From Jatrophihabitans cynanchi (GTDB taxonomy: Bacteria; Actinomycetota; Actinomycetes; Mycobacteriales; Jatrophihabitantaceae): a stretch of 64,000 bases of DNA. Shown here one piece after another: positions 27,421 to 36,498 of the stretch. The position numbers and the translations under genes are program-made. The stretch spans positions 3,286,001 through 3,350,000 of the forward strand of contig NZ_CP097463.1 in NCBI RefSeq assembly GCF_027247405.1, read 5' to 3'. The notes beneath the pieces are model-generated. The model saw only the letters and a list, made by a program, of their open reading frames with translations. It was not told where the DNA came from and did not search any database. The first letter of the stretch is position 1. Each line of letters opens with the position of its first letter.

Positions 27421-28785
27421 CGCCGCGAGCGGGTCCGACGGCGTGAGCGGATCGGCGAAGCCGGGCACCCATTGCATGGCGATCGCCCGGGCGCGCACGG
27501 TGCATCCCAACTGGGCGAGGATGTTCATCCAGCCGCCGCACACGCGCGCGACGAGCATGTGCTCGGCGGGAAGGTTCAGCTGCCGTCCGGTCTGCTTGTA
27601 GGCGTTGCTCTGCAGGTTGGCCACGCGCGCTCCCTGCGCGGCGATCCACTCGCGGTCCGCGTGGAACTCCGCCACCCGCAGCGGGTCGGCGAGCGCGCCC
27701 AGCCAGCGCAGCACGTCCTGCGCGGTCACGTTGCCGGTGACGAAGCGTTCCGCGCGCATCAGCTCCATCATCGGCTCGGCGTCGCGGTCGGCGGCGAAAC
27801 GCAGGATGCGGCCGAGTACGCGCGGCAGCCCGTTCGGCAGCACGGCCACCGCGCCGAAGTCGATCACGGCGACCCGCCCGTCGTCCTGGACCAGGAAGTT
27901 GCCGGGGTGCGGGTCGGCGTGCAGCAGACCGATCCGGGCGGGCGAGGAGAACATCAACCGGATGACGATGTCGGCGATCCGGTCGCGATCGGCTTGCTCG
28001 GCGGCAGTCACCTCGCGTTGCTGGATCAGCTTCGACAGCGCGACGCCGTCGATCCACTCGGACACGATCACCTTCGGCGCCGAGGCGAGCACGCGCGGCA
28101 CCCGGATCTCGCGGTCATCGGCGAACTCGGCGGCGAACCGGCGTTGGTGCTCGGCCTCGGAGCGGTAGTCCAGCTCCTCGATCATGCGGTCGCGGACCTC
28201 GTGGATCAGTTCCCGTGCCTCGAGCCCCGGCACGACGAGGTTGAACAGTCGGGAGAATCGCTCCATCGCCTTCAGGTCGGCCTGCAACGCGACGTCCGCG
28301 CCGGGGTACTGCACCTTGACCGCTACGGATCGCCCGTCGTGCCACGTGCCGCGGTGGACCTGACCGATGCTGGCCGCGGCCGCGGGCACGTCGTCGAACT
28401 CGCGGAAGTGCTTGCGCCAGTTGCGCCCGAACTGGTCGTCCAGCACGCGGTGCACCCGCTCGGCGGGCAGCGCCGGCCCCTGCGCCTGCAGCTTGGTCAG
28501 CGCGCGCTGGTACGGCTCGGCCAGCTCGGCCGGGATCATCGCCTCGTAGACGGACAGCGCCTGGCCGAGCTTCATCGCGCCACCCTTGAGCTCGCCGAGC
28601 ACCGCGAACATGTGCTCGGCGTTGCGCTCCAGCGTGGCCGCAGTGATCTCCTCGGCGTTGCCGCCGGCCAGCCGCCTGCCCCATCCCGCCGCGGCCCGCC
28701 CGGCGAAGCCGAGCGGCAGCGCGGCCAGCCGAGCCGAGCGCACCGCGGCCCGCTGCGGAATGTCGCGGGACGGTTTGTCAGGCAT
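27415..28785 (-). CDS. ABC1/ADCK (UbiB-like) atypical kinase
   Basis: 456 residues. The family features are visible: the KxGQ motif in GGAMKLGQALS, the Ala-rich nucleotide loop in AAAASIGQVHRG, VAVKVQYPG, the catalytic loop LLHADPHPGNFLV and VIDFGA. UbiB/ADCK proteins are atypical kinases or ATPases linked to quinone and lipid metabolism; the exact substrate in actinobacteria is unknown. The ATG at 28785 has GGGAGGACGAGG just upstream. It follows the TDT channel gene by 17 bases and is likely co-transcribed with it. Confidence 0.9.
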   Translation of the reverse strand: MPDKPSRDIPQRAAVRSARLAALPLGFAGRAAAGWGRRLAGGNAEEITAATLERNAEHMFAVLGELKGGAMKLGQALSVYEAMIPAELAEPYQRALTKLQAQGPALPAERVHRVLDDQFGRNWRKHFREFDDVPAAAASIGQVHRGTWHDGRSVAVKVQYPGADVALQADLKAMERFSRLFNLVVPGLEARELIHEVRDRMIEELDYRSEAEHQRRFAAEFADDREIRVPRVLASAPKVIVSEWIDGVALSKLIQQREVTAAEQADRDRIADIVIRLMFSSPARIGLLHADPHPGNFLVQDDGRVAVIDFGAVAVLPNGLPRVLGRILRFAADRDAEPMMELMRAERFVTGNVTAQDVLRWLGALADPLRVAEFHADREWIAAQGARVANLQSNAYKQTGRQLNLPAEHMLVARVCGGWMNILAQLGCTVRARAIAMQWVPGFADPLTPSDPLAAP

Positions 28786-28802
28786 CCTCGTCCTCCCGCC
28801 GC

Positions 28803-29864
28803 TCAGTGTCCGGCATCGACTGCGGCCGCTGCGGGCGCCCGGAGCAACGTCCGGTACAGGTGGTGCAGCATCGCGGCGAACGCCAGCACCCAGGCGCCCA
28901 GCGCGACCCAGCTCTCGTTCGCGCCGATCGCCTTGACGATCGGCAGGTGATCGGCCTGGCCGAGGTAGTGCCCGCCCACGCCGTACATGCCGAGCGGGAA
29001 GACGATGCTCCACAGCGGCGCCTCGTACCGCAGCGGGATGCGATGCACCAGGTGCCGCCACACGCCGGCTGCGACCAGGGGCGGGATCAGCCAGCTGCCG
29101 AACGTCCAGAACACCACCGAGGCGCCGGCGATCAGGCCGCGCGTCGCCGCCACCATCGGTGCGTCGGCCATCTGCACGATCCGCGCGCCCGCCACCACGG
29201 TGATCGCGGTGGCGCCCATCGACACCCAGTACGGCGGCGTCAGATCAGCCGGACGCAGCGGGTAGAGCAGCATGCGGGCCGCGACGAAGATCCCGGCCGC
29301 GGCGTACAGGAACACGCCGACCGACCACGAGAACACCGCGAGCAACGCCAGCTCGCGACGCCCGATCGTGACGGCCGGTTCGAGCGCGGCCGCGAGCACC
29401 GCGATCGACTGGCTGGCGACCACCCAGATGAACCAGGTGCCGTTCGCGAACTGCACGACGGGACGTCCGGCGTATCCCAGGACGGCGGTCCACGGGATCA
29501 CGTAGCCGAACAACAGCCAGGCCAGCCAGCCGCCGGCGAGCAGGACGAGCGCGACCACGTGGTGCTGGTCGGCGGCCAGCCGGGTGCCCAGCACGTCGGT
29601 GGCGGCGACGAAGGTGAAGTAGCCGAACGCGCGCGCCGGCTCGGCGAGATCCTCGGCCACGGCCGCCCGGAACCGGATCAGCCGCCAGCTGTAGAGCGTG
29701 ACCAGCACGACGTACTCGACGCCGGCCAGCCACAGCAGCGCCACCGACACCGCGTACGCATGGTGATTCAGCATCGCGATCGAGACGATGCCGGTGGCCA
29801 TCACCATCGCGAAGTAGCCCGGGTTCAACGTCCGGACGGCATCGCGTACCCGGCTGGACAACAA
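28803..29864 (-). CDS. TDT family (TehA/SLAC1-like) membrane channel
   Basis: 353 residues and about ten membrane helices. The start of the first helix, NPGYFAMVMATGIVSIAM, and FGYFTFVAATDVLGTRLA are typical of tellurite-resistance/dicarboxylate (TDT, SLAC1-type) proteins, which move anions, malate or sulfite across the membrane. The start is a TTG with GGAGG eight bases upstream; the nearby ATG is out of frame. Substrate not predictable. Confidence 0.88.
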   Translation of the reverse strand: MLSSRVRDAVRTLNPGYFAMVMATGIVSIAMLNHHAYAVSVALLWLAGVEYVVLVTLYSWRLIRFRAAVAEDLAEPARAFGYFTFVAATDVLGTRLAADQHHVVALVLLAGGWLAWLLFGYVIPWTAVLGYAGRPVVQFANGTWFIWVVASQSIAVLAAALEPAVTIGRRELALLAVFSWSVGVFLYAAAGIFVAARMLLYPLRPADLTPPYWVSMGATAITVVAGARIVQMADAPMVAATRGLIAGASVVFWTFGSWLIPPLVAAGVWRHLVHRIPLRYEAPLWSIVFPLGMYGVGGHYLGQADHLPIVKAIGANESWVALGAWVLAFAAMLHHLYRTLLRAPAAAAVDAGH

Positions 29865-29932
29865 CTCGACATCCTCCGCGCGCAGCGATGATCGGCTGCC
29901 GCGACCCTAACGGCTCGGAGCGGGTTACCGCA

Positions 29933-30403
29933 TCAGCCGCGCACGCGGGCGAGCACCAGCCCGATCGGGATGCTGACCAGCACGATCACGATCAGTGCGC
30001 GGTAACCGCGCAGCAGCCAGCCGGGGCGAGCGCCGGCGGTGCCGGTGAGCAGCAGCGCCAGGGCGAGGACGAGCAGCACCCCGCCCACGTCGGTGAGCCA
30101 GACGATCCCGGCGATCGTCCCCGCGATGACGGCGGCGTTGCCGACGTTCCAGGCGGCGAACTCGACCGCGAGCACTGCCGTGGACGGGGGCGCGCCGGCC
30201 AACCAGGCCTGCCCGGCGCCCAGGGCGAGCTGTCCGACCCCGCCGACAAGCACCAGGTAGGCGACCGCCCACAGCGCGTGCTCGGTCGGCGCGTGCGCGG
30301 TCGCGGCGGCGACGACCCCGCCCCCGACGACGCATGCCGCGCCGACCGTTGCGAACGGCAGCGCCGCCCGCAACCTGGGTTGGGACAGGGCGGCTGCGGT
30401 CAT
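29933..30403 (-). CDS. Unrecognised membrane protein, 156 residues
   Basis: Starting at the ATG at 30403, about five hydrophobic helices are visible (AALPFATVGAACVVGGGVV, ALWAVAYLVLVGGVGQLAL, EFAAWNVGNAAVIAGTIAGIVWL, VLLVLALALLL, ALIVIVLVSIPIGLVLA). A cytosolic loop of Arg/Gly separates the last two. I do not recognise the family. It is divergent from typA, with 110 bases between start codons. Confidence 0.7.
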   Translation of the reverse strand: MTAAALSQPRLRAALPFATVGAACVVGGGVVAAATAHAPTEHALWAVAYLVLVGGVGQLALGAGQAWLAGAPPSTAVLAVEFAAWNVGNAAVIAGTIAGIVWLTDVGGVLLVLALALLLTGTAGARPGWLLRGYRALIVIVLVSIPIGLVLARVRG

Positions 30404-30513
30404 AGATCCGAGTCTATTCGTGTAAACCGTCAGGCCGCGCAGCGGTGGTCGTCGGAGCCGTCCCGCGCGCCATAGACTGGACCGAATCCACACGAACGAG
30501 ATGGGGTACCGCT

Positions 30514-32379
30514 GTGCCTACGCGCAACGACCTGCGCAACGTGGCCATCGTGGCGCACGTCGACCACGGCAAGACCACGCTGGTGGACGCCATGCTCTGG
30601 CAGTCCGGCGCGTTCACGGCGCATCAGGCCGACACCGGTGACGTCGCCGAGCGGGTGATGGACTCCAACGACCTCGAGCGCGAGAAGGGCATCACCATCC
30701 TCGCGAAGAACACCGCGGTCGAGCACACCACCTCCTCCGGCGAGCGGGTGACCATCAACATCATCGACACCCCCGGCCACGCCGACTTCGGCGGTGAGGT
30801 CGAACGCGGCCTGTCGATGGTCGACGGCGTCGTGCTGCTCGTCGATGCGTCCGAAGGTCCCTTGCCGCAAACGCGATTCGTGCTGCGCAAGGCGCTCGCG
30901 GCGAAGCTGCCGGTGATCCTGCTGATCAACAAGGTGGACCGCCCGGACTCGCGGATCGCCGAGGTCGTCGACGAGACCTACGAGCTGTTCCTCGACCTGG
31001 ACGCGACCGAGGAGCAGATCGACTTCCCGATCGTGTACGCCTCGGCCAAGGCCGGCCGTGCCTCGATGACCAGGCCCGAGAACGGCACGATGCCCGACTC
31101 GCCGAACCTCGAACCGTTCTTCCAGACACTGCTGGACACCATGCCACCGCCGTTCTACGACGAGGCCGCCTCGCTGCAGGCACACGTGACGAACCTGGAC
31201 GCCTCGCCGTACCTGGGCCGGCTGGCGCTGTGCCGCGTCCACAACGGGACGATCCGCAAGGGCCAGCAGGTCGCATGGTGCCGGGCGGACGGCTCGGTGC
31301 AGCGGGTCAAGGTGACCGAGCTGTTGCTGACGCGCGCGCTGGAGCGCTACCCCGCCGAACAGGCCGGCCCGGGCGACATCATCGCGATCGCGGGTATCCC
31401 GGAGATCACCATCGGCGAGACGCTGGCCGATCCCGACGACCCACGCCCGCTGCCCGTGATCACCATCGACGAGCCGTCGATCTCGATGACGATCGGCATC
31501 AACACCTCGCCGCTGGCGGGCCAGTCGGGTAGCAAACTGACCGCGCGTCAGGTGCTGAACCGGCTCGAGGCGGAGCTCGTCGGCAACGTCTCGATTCGCG
31601 TGCTCCCGACCGAGCGGCCGGACACCTGGGAGGTGCAGGGCCGCGGGGAACTGCAGCTCGCGATCCTCGTCGAGATCATGCGGCGCGAGGGGTTCGAGAT
31701 CACGGTCGGCAAGCCGCAGGTGGTCACCCGGACGGTCGACGGCAAGCTGCACGAGCCGATGGAGCGGATGACGATCGACGCGCCGACCGAATACCAGGGC
31801 GTCGTGATCCAGTTGCTGGCGCTGCGCAAGGGCCGGCTGGAGCAGATGGTCGACCACGGCACCGGCTGGATCCGGATGGAGTACCTGGTGCCCGCGCGCG
31901 GGCTGATCGGGTTCCGCACCGAGTTCCTGACCGAGACGCGCGGCACCGGCCTGCTGCACCACGTGCACGAGGGCTACGAGCCGTGGACCGGCGAGATCCG
32001 CACCCGGCCGACCGGCTCGCTGGTGGCCGACCGGCGCGGTGCCACCACCGGGTTCGCGCTGGCCAACCTGCAGGAACGCGGCACGATGTTCGTCGGCCCC
32101 GGCGTCGAGGTGTACGAGGGCATGATCGTCGGCGAGAACTCGCGTGCCGACGACATGGACGTCAACCCCACCAAGGAGAAGAAGCTCACCAACATGCGCC
32201 AGTCGTCCGGCGACGTGTTGATCCCGCTGATCCCGCACCGGGTGCTCTCGCTGGAGCAGGCACTGGAGTTCTGCCGCGACGACGAGTGTGTCGAGGTGAC
32301 GCCGGCGAACGTCCGGATCCGCAAGGTGGAGCTGACCGCCGAGGCCCGCGCCAAGGCGCGCTCGCGCAACCGCAAGTGA
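30514..32379 (+). CDS. typA: Ribosome-associated GTPase TypA/BipA
   Basis: 621 residues. G motifs: [18 protein letters not shown], the switch I region [29 protein letters not shown] and the NKVDRPD recognition motif. EF-G-like domains and the TypA-specific C-terminal domain follow ([36 protein letters not shown]). It binds 70S ribosomes and helps ribosome assembly and stress adaptation. The GTG at 30514 places the G1 motif at the usual distance from the N-terminus. Confidence 0.96.
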   Translation: MPTRNDLRNVAIVAHVDHGKTTLVDAMLWQSGAFTAHQADTGDVAERVMDSNDLEREKGITILAKNTAVEHTTSSGERVTINIIDTPGHADFGGEVERGLSMVDGVVLLVDASEGPLPQTRFVLRKALAAKLPVILLINKVDRPDSRIAEVVDETYELFLDLDATEEQIDFPIVYASAKAGRASMTRPENGTMPDSPNLEPFFQTLLDTMPPPFYDEAASLQAHVTNLDASPYLGRLALCRVHNGTIRKGQQVAWCRADGSVQRVKVTELLLTRALERYPAEQAGPGDIIAIAGIPEITIGETLADPDDPRPLPVITIDEPSISMTIGINTSPLAGQSGSKLTARQVLNRLEAELVGNVSIRVLPTERPDTWEVQGRGELQLAILVEIMRREGFEITVGKPQVVTRTVDGKLHEPMERMTIDAPTEYQGVVIQLLALRKGRLEQMVDHGTGWIRMEYLVPARGLIGFRTEFLTETRGTGLLHHVHEGYEPWTGEIRTRPTGSLVADRRGATTGFALANLQERGTMFVGPGVEVYEGMIVGENSRADDMDVNPTKEKKLTNMRQSSGDVLIPLIPHRVLSLEQALEFCRDDECVEVTPANVRIRKVELTAEARAKARSRNRK

Positions 32380-32389
32380 CCTGCACCCG

Positions 32390-32457
32390 CGAGTGGCGAC
32401 CCGGCACGTCGAGTGGCGAGGAATGACGCGCCACTCGGCGCCCGAACTCGCCACTCG
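32390..32457. repeat. Nested inverted repeats CGAGTGGCG / CGCCACTCG
   Basis: CGAGTGGCG occurs at 32390-32398 and 32410-32418, and its exact complement CGCCACTCG at 32429-32437 and 32449-32457. The inner pair forms a 9-bp hairpin with a 10-base loop; the outer pair can extend it. Located just after typA, it could terminate transcription. Confidence 0.7.
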
Positions 32458-32489
32458 GCGGATTTCGAGGGCGGCATAGGCTCGACCGC

Positions 32490-33659
32490 GTGACGCGACT
32501 TGGCGGCGAGCGGCTCGTGCAACGCATGCGCGGCTTCGGCACCACGATCTTCGCCGAGATGTCCGCGCTCGCCGTGCAGACGGGCAGCGTGAACCTGGGC
32601 CAGGGCTTTCCGGACACCGACGGGCCGGCCGAGTTGCTGCAGGCAGCGGCCGACGCGATCCACGCCGGCCACAACCAGTACCCGCCCGGCCCCGGCATCC
32701 CCGAGCTCCGCCACGCCATCGCCGCACACCAGCAGCGCCACTACGGCCTCGACTACGACCCGGACGCCGAGGTGCTGGTCACGGCAGGCGCCACCGAGGC
32801 GATCGCCGCGACCGTCACCGCACTGGCCGGACCGGGCGACGAGGTCGTCATGTTCGAGCCGTACTACGACTCCTACGCGGCCACCGTCGCGCTCGGCGGG
32901 GCGACCCGCCGCGTGGTCACCCTGCGCCGAGACGGCGGCGGCGTAGCCGGCGGGGGATGGGCGTTCGACCCGGACGAGCTGCGCCGAGCGATCAGCGCGC
33001 GAACCAAGGTGATCCTGCTCAACACCCCGCACAACCCCACCGGCAAGGTCTTCACCACCGACGAGCTCGAGATCATCGCCGGACTCGCCCGCGAGCACGA
33101 CCTGGTGGTCGTCGCCGACGAGGTCTACGAACACCTGACGTTCGACGGACGCCCGCACGTGCCCATCGCGACGCTGCCCGGCATGCGCGAGCGAACCATC
33201 ACCATCTCCAGCGCCGGCAAGACCTTCAGTGTCACCGGCTGGAAGATCGGCTGGCTCTGCGCGCCGCCGGACCTGCTCACCGCCGCACGCACCGTCAAGC
33301 AGTTCCTGACCTACGTGAACGGCGCGCCGTTCCAACCCGCGGTGGCGGCCGCGCTCGGCGGCGACGTCTCGGCCCTCGCCCCGCGGTTGCAGGCGCAGCG
33401 CGACCTGCTGTGCGAGGGGCTCTGGCAACTGGGTTACGACGTCATCACCCCGCAGGCGACCTACTTCGCGACCGTCGACGTCGGCCGGGACGCCGTGGCG
33501 TTCTGCCGCGAACTGCCGGTTCGAGCCGGCGTGGTCGCGATCCCGAGCAGCGCCTTCTACGACTCGGACGCCGGCGACCGATATGTCCGGTTCGCCTTCT
33601 GCAAGCGGCCGGACGTCCTCAACAACGCCCTGGCGCGGCTCAAGGAGGCTGCCCCGTGA
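32490..33659 (+). CDS. dapC: PLP-dependent aminotransferase, DapC-like (Rv0858c type)
   Basis: 389 residues, fold-type I class I/II aminotransferase. FAEMSALAVQTGSVNLGQGFPD, NQYPPGPGIPELR and the PLP lysine motif ISSAGKTFSVTGWKIGW match the M. tuberculosis Rv0858c type, proposed as N-succinyldiaminopimelate aminotransferase. The same subfamily includes glutamine/methionine and kynurenine aminotransferases. The partner gene encodes an omega-amidase-like hydrolase overlapping by GTGA, which favours the glutamine-transaminase reading, whereas dapD and dapE 12 kb away favour DapC. Both roles may coexist. Starts at GTG or ATG-like position 32490 after a repeat region. Confidence 0.85.
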   Translation: MTRLGGERLVQRMRGFGTTIFAEMSALAVQTGSVNLGQGFPDTDGPAELLQAAADAIHAGHNQYPPGPGIPELRHAIAAHQQRHYGLDYDPDAEVLVTAGATEAIAATVTALAGPGDEVVMFEPYYDSYAATVALGGATRRVVTLRRDGGGVAGGGWAFDPDELRRAISARTKVILLNTPHNPTGKVFTTDELEIIAGLAREHDLVVVADEVYEHLTFDGRPHVPIATLPGMRERTITISSAGKTFSVTGWKIGWLCAPPDLLTAARTVKQFLTYVNGAPFQPAVAAALGGDVSALAPRLQAQRDLLCEGLWQLGYDVITPQATYFATVDVGRDAVAFCRELPVRAGVVAIPSSAFYDSDAGDRYVRFAFCKRPDVLNNALARLKEAAP

Positions 33660-34426
33660 AGGTCGCGGCGATCCAGCACGACATCGCCTGGGAGGACGCC
33701 GAAGCGACGCGCGCCCGCCTCGTCCCGCTCATCGCCGAGGCAGCCCGCGACGGCGCCCGGCTCATCGGGCTCGCCGAGATGTTCGCGACCGGCTTCTCGA
33801 TGCGACCCGAACGCGTCGCCGAGGACGAGGGTGGTCCCAACGAGCAGTTCCTGCGCGAGCAGGCGGCCCGGCACGACGCCTGGCTGGTGGCGTCGATCGC
33901 GCAGCGCGGTGCCGACGGCCGCTTCCGGAACAACTGCGTTCTGGCCGCTCCCGACGGCGCGGTGCACCGCTACGCGAAGATCCATCCGTTCAGCTACGCG
34001 CACGAGCACGAGCATTACGCCGCCGGCGACCAGTACCTCACCGTCGAGGTCGACGGCCTCCGCGTCACGCCGTTCGTCTGCTACGACCTGCGCTTCGCCG
34101 ACGAGTTCTGGGCGTGCGCCGAGGTCACCGACCTGTACGTCGTGCCGGCCAACTGGCCCGAGCCCAGACGCGAGCACTGGCGGACGTTGCTGCGTGCCCG
34201 CGCGATCGAGAATCAGGCCTTCGTGATGGGCATCAACCGGGTCGGAGCCGCCAAATCCGTCACACATGTGGGCGATTCGGCGATCATCGACCCGATGGGG
34301 CGCACGCTCGCCGAGGGCGGTTCCGGGGAGTCGGTGCTGACCGCCGAGGTGGATGCGGCTACCGTGAGCGCCGTGCGTACCGAGTTTGTGTTCCTACCCG
34401 ACCGTCGGCCGCCCGGAGGCGGTTGA
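33656..34426 (+). CDS. Carbon-nitrogen hydrolase, omega-amidase-like (Nit2/YafV type)
   Basis: 256 residues, nitrilase superfamily. The Glu-Lys-Cys triad is in GLAEMFATGFSMRP, HRYAKIHPFSYAHEHE and VTPFVCYDLRFADEF. Omega-amidases hydrolyse 2-oxoglutaramate or 2-oxosuccinamate to the oxoacid and ammonia, pulling glutamine or asparagine transamination forward. AAGGAGG lies ahead of the GTG start, which overlaps the aminotransferase stop as GTGA. The pairing with an aminotransferase is well known for this family and is the main functional clue. Confidence 0.88.
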   Translation: MKVAAIQHDIAWEDAEATRARLVPLIAEAARDGARLIGLAEMFATGFSMRPERVAEDEGGPNEQFLREQAARHDAWLVASIAQRGADGRFRNNCVLAAPDGAVHRYAKIHPFSYAHEHEHYAAGDQYLTVEVDGLRVTPFVCYDLRFADEFWACAEVTDLYVVPANWPEPRREHWRTLLRARAIENQAFVMGINRVGAAKSVTHVGDSAIIDPMGRTLAEGGSGESVLTAEVDAATVSAVRTEFVFLPDRRPPGGG

Positions 34427-34469
34427 CTGCGTCACGGCGAGCCCGGTGGACACCTCACGCCCGCGTATC

Positions 34470-34488
34470 ACCAGTATTAACTATTGGT
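34470..34488 (+). promoter_or_regulatory. Imperfect dyad upstream of the oligopeptide importer
   Basis: ACCAGTA and TATTGGT (6 of 7 complementary) flank TTAAC, giving a 19-base AT-rich dyad in an otherwise GC-rich leader, 117 bases before the substrate-binding protein start. It could be an operator or overlap a -10 region. The leader (34427-34604) holds no gene. Confidence 0.4.
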
Positions 34489-34604
34489 CACGATCGGGCG
34501 TCAGGGCTGGCTGTGGCTTGTTTCCCCAGCAGACTGCGACTTGAGTTGCACGTTGGCCGGTGGACAGATCGTCCCCGGACCATTTCACAGGAGGTCACTC
34601 ACCA

Positions 34605-36323
34605 GTGAGAGTCCACAAGGGCAAGGCGGCGCTCGCCTGCGCGACGGTGGCCGCGATCGCCATCAGCGGCTGCTCGAGCAGCGGGGGCGGAAACAAGGGC
34701 GGCAAGGGAGCGAGCGGCGGCACGCTGATCTACGGCGAGTCGACGGACTTCCCCGAGAACCTGATGCCGCTCATCGCGGCGGGTAACTCGACCGCGACCG
34801 CGAACCTGGAAGTCCGGATGCTGAACGGTCCGTTCCAGATCACGCCGCAGTTCACGTTCCAGGCAGACCCCGACCAGGTCGTGGGCAACCCGACGTCGGA
34901 GCTGCAGGGCGGCCAGCAGGTCGTTACCTACAAGCTGAACCCCAAGGCGGTGTGGGACGACGGCACGAAGATCACGGCCGACGACTACATCTACACCTGG
35001 AACGCGGAGAAGTCCTCGGACGCCAAGACCGGCGGTTGCGCCGCGCTGCTGAGCACCACCGGCTACGACCAGATCGAGTCGGTCACCGCCGGCTCCGACG
35101 ACCACGAGGTCGTCGTCAAGTACCAGAAGGGCAAGCCGTTCCCGGACTGGCAGGGCCTGTTCTCGCCGCTGCTGAGCAAGCACGTCTTCGACCAGGGTGA
35201 CCCGGTGAAGAACTGCAAGTACATCACCGACGGCTGGCCGACCGCCGGCGGCTTCCCGGCCGGTACGACCAACGGCCCCTGGATGCTGGAGAAGTCCAAC
35301 ATCAACGTGAGTGGCAAGAGCTTCACGCTGACCCGCAACCCGAAGTGGTGGGGCACCCCGGCCAAGCTCGACAAGCTGGTCGACGCCTACGTGGGTTCGG
35401 ACTCGGACACCAACGTCAAGGCGCTGCAGAACCAAGAAGTCAACATGGTGTACCCGCAGCCGCAGCTCGACCTCATCGCGAGCCTGCAGCAGCTCTCCGG
35501 CGTGACCACCGAGGTCAACTTCGGTATCGCGTTCGAGCACCTCGACTTCAACATCAAGGACCCGCTGCTCGCGCACAAGGAAGTTCGCCAGGCGATCGCC
35601 TACGGCATCGACCGCAAGGCCCTGGTCAACGCCACCGTCGGCAAGTTCTCCGACAAGGCAAGCGTGCTGAACAACCGGCTGCTGATGACGAACCAGAAGG
35701 GCTACGAGGACCACGGCGGCGACTACACGTCGCAGAACGTCCAGAAGGCCCAGCAGCTGCTGGAGAGCATCGGTGCCAAGAAGGGCAGCGACGGCTACTA
35801 CTCGCTCAACGGCAAGCCGCTCGCATTCAAGATCATGACCACGCAGAACAACCCGCTGCGTGACCAGACGATCCAGACGATCGCCAGCCAGCTGAAGGAG
35901 GTCGGCATCAAGATCAGCGAGTTCGCGAACCCGGACATCTTCGCCGACACCGACAAGCCGACCTCGCTGGTCTCCGAGGGCTTCCAGATCGCGCTGTTCG
36001 CCTGGGTCGGCGGTCCGTCGATCTCGGCCAACAAGTCGATCTACCTGAGCCCGGCCGGTGGTGGCGTGGGCCAGAACTACACCCAGGGCGGCACGCCGGA
36101 GATCGATGCCGCACTGAACGCAATGGGCTCGGCCACGAACACGGACGACGAGATCGCCGCCGCGAACAAGGCCGACAGCCTGCTGTGGGACCAGATGTAC
36201 ACCCTGCCGCTGTACCAGAAGCCGACGCTGCTCGCGTTCGACTCGAACTTCACCGGCATCGGTGACAACGCCACCCAGGCGGGTCCGTTGTGGAACTCGG
36301 ACACGTTCGCCAAGAAGTCCTAG
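34605..36323 (+). CDS. Peptide/oligopeptide ABC transporter substrate-binding lipoprotein (SBP family 5)
   Basis: 572 residues. A lipoprotein signal peptide ends in AISGC with the lipidated Cys at 23, followed by a Ser/Gly/Lys linker. The mature part has the family-5 signature LLAHKEVRQAIAYGIDRKALV and matches Dpp/Opp-type receptors. The GTG at 34605 is preferred over upstream codons because AGGAGG lies about ten bases ahead and the leader is then of normal length. It delivers peptides or similar ligands to the permease pair encoded downstream. A 15-bp hairpin after the gene suggests that it is made in excess of the membrane parts. Confidence 0.93.
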   Translation: MRVHKGKAALACATVAAIAISGCSSSGGGNKGGKGASGGTLIYGESTDFPENLMPLIAAGNSTATANLEVRMLNGPFQITPQFTFQADPDQVVGNPTSELQGGQQVVTYKLNPKAVWDDGTKITADDYIYTWNAEKSSDAKTGGCAALLSTTGYDQIESVTAGSDDHEVVVKYQKGKPFPDWQGLFSPLLSKHVFDQGDPVKNCKYITDGWPTAGGFPAGTTNGPWMLEKSNINVSGKSFTLTRNPKWWGTPAKLDKLVDAYVGSDSDTNVKALQNQEVNMVYPQPQLDLIASLQQLSGVTTEVNFGIAFEHLDFNIKDPLLAHKEVRQAIAYGIDRKALVNATVGKFSDKASVLNNRLLMTNQKGYEDHGGDYTSQNVQKAQQLLESIGAKKGSDGYYSLNGKPLAFKIMTTQNNPLRDQTIQTIASQLKEVGIKISEFANPDIFADTDKPTSLVSEGFQIALFAWVGGPSISANKSIYLSPAGGGVGQNYTQGGTPEIDAALNAMGSATNTDDEIAAANKADSLLWDQMYTLPLYQKPTLLAFDSNFTGIGDNATQAGPLWNSDTFAKKS

Positions 36324-36344
36324 TCCGCCACAGCTAGAGCACGT

Positions 36345-36381
36345 GGTGCCGGGGCCCGGTCAACATCCGGGCCCCGGCACC
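36345..36381 (+). terminator. Attenuating hairpin after the substrate-binding protein gene
   Basis: GGTGCCGGGGCCCGG at 36345-36359 pairs perfectly with CCGGGCCCCGGCACC at 36367-36381 across a 7-base loop. No U-tract follows. In importer operons such structures stabilise the binding-protein mRNA and reduce read-through into the permease genes. Confidence 0.75.
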
Positions 36382-36498
36382 AGCCATGCCGGGGCAGGTT
36401 TCCCGCGGCGATCCCGCTGGGTAGCAAACTCGGGATGGTGCTCACAGGCGCGCGGCACCACAATTGTCGCGTCGAGTCTTTAGGGGCGAGGTCTCCCG

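Noticed and set aside
28806-29891. A 361-codon open frame antisense to the TDT channel
   Set aside because: Shadow frame without hydrophobic segments or motifs; the minus-strand frame has the membrane helices and family signature.
30430-32727. A 765-codon open frame antisense to typA
   Set aside because: High GC keeps the complementary frame open. Its translation is Arg/His/Gly-rich without motifs, while typA on the plus strand is unmistakable.
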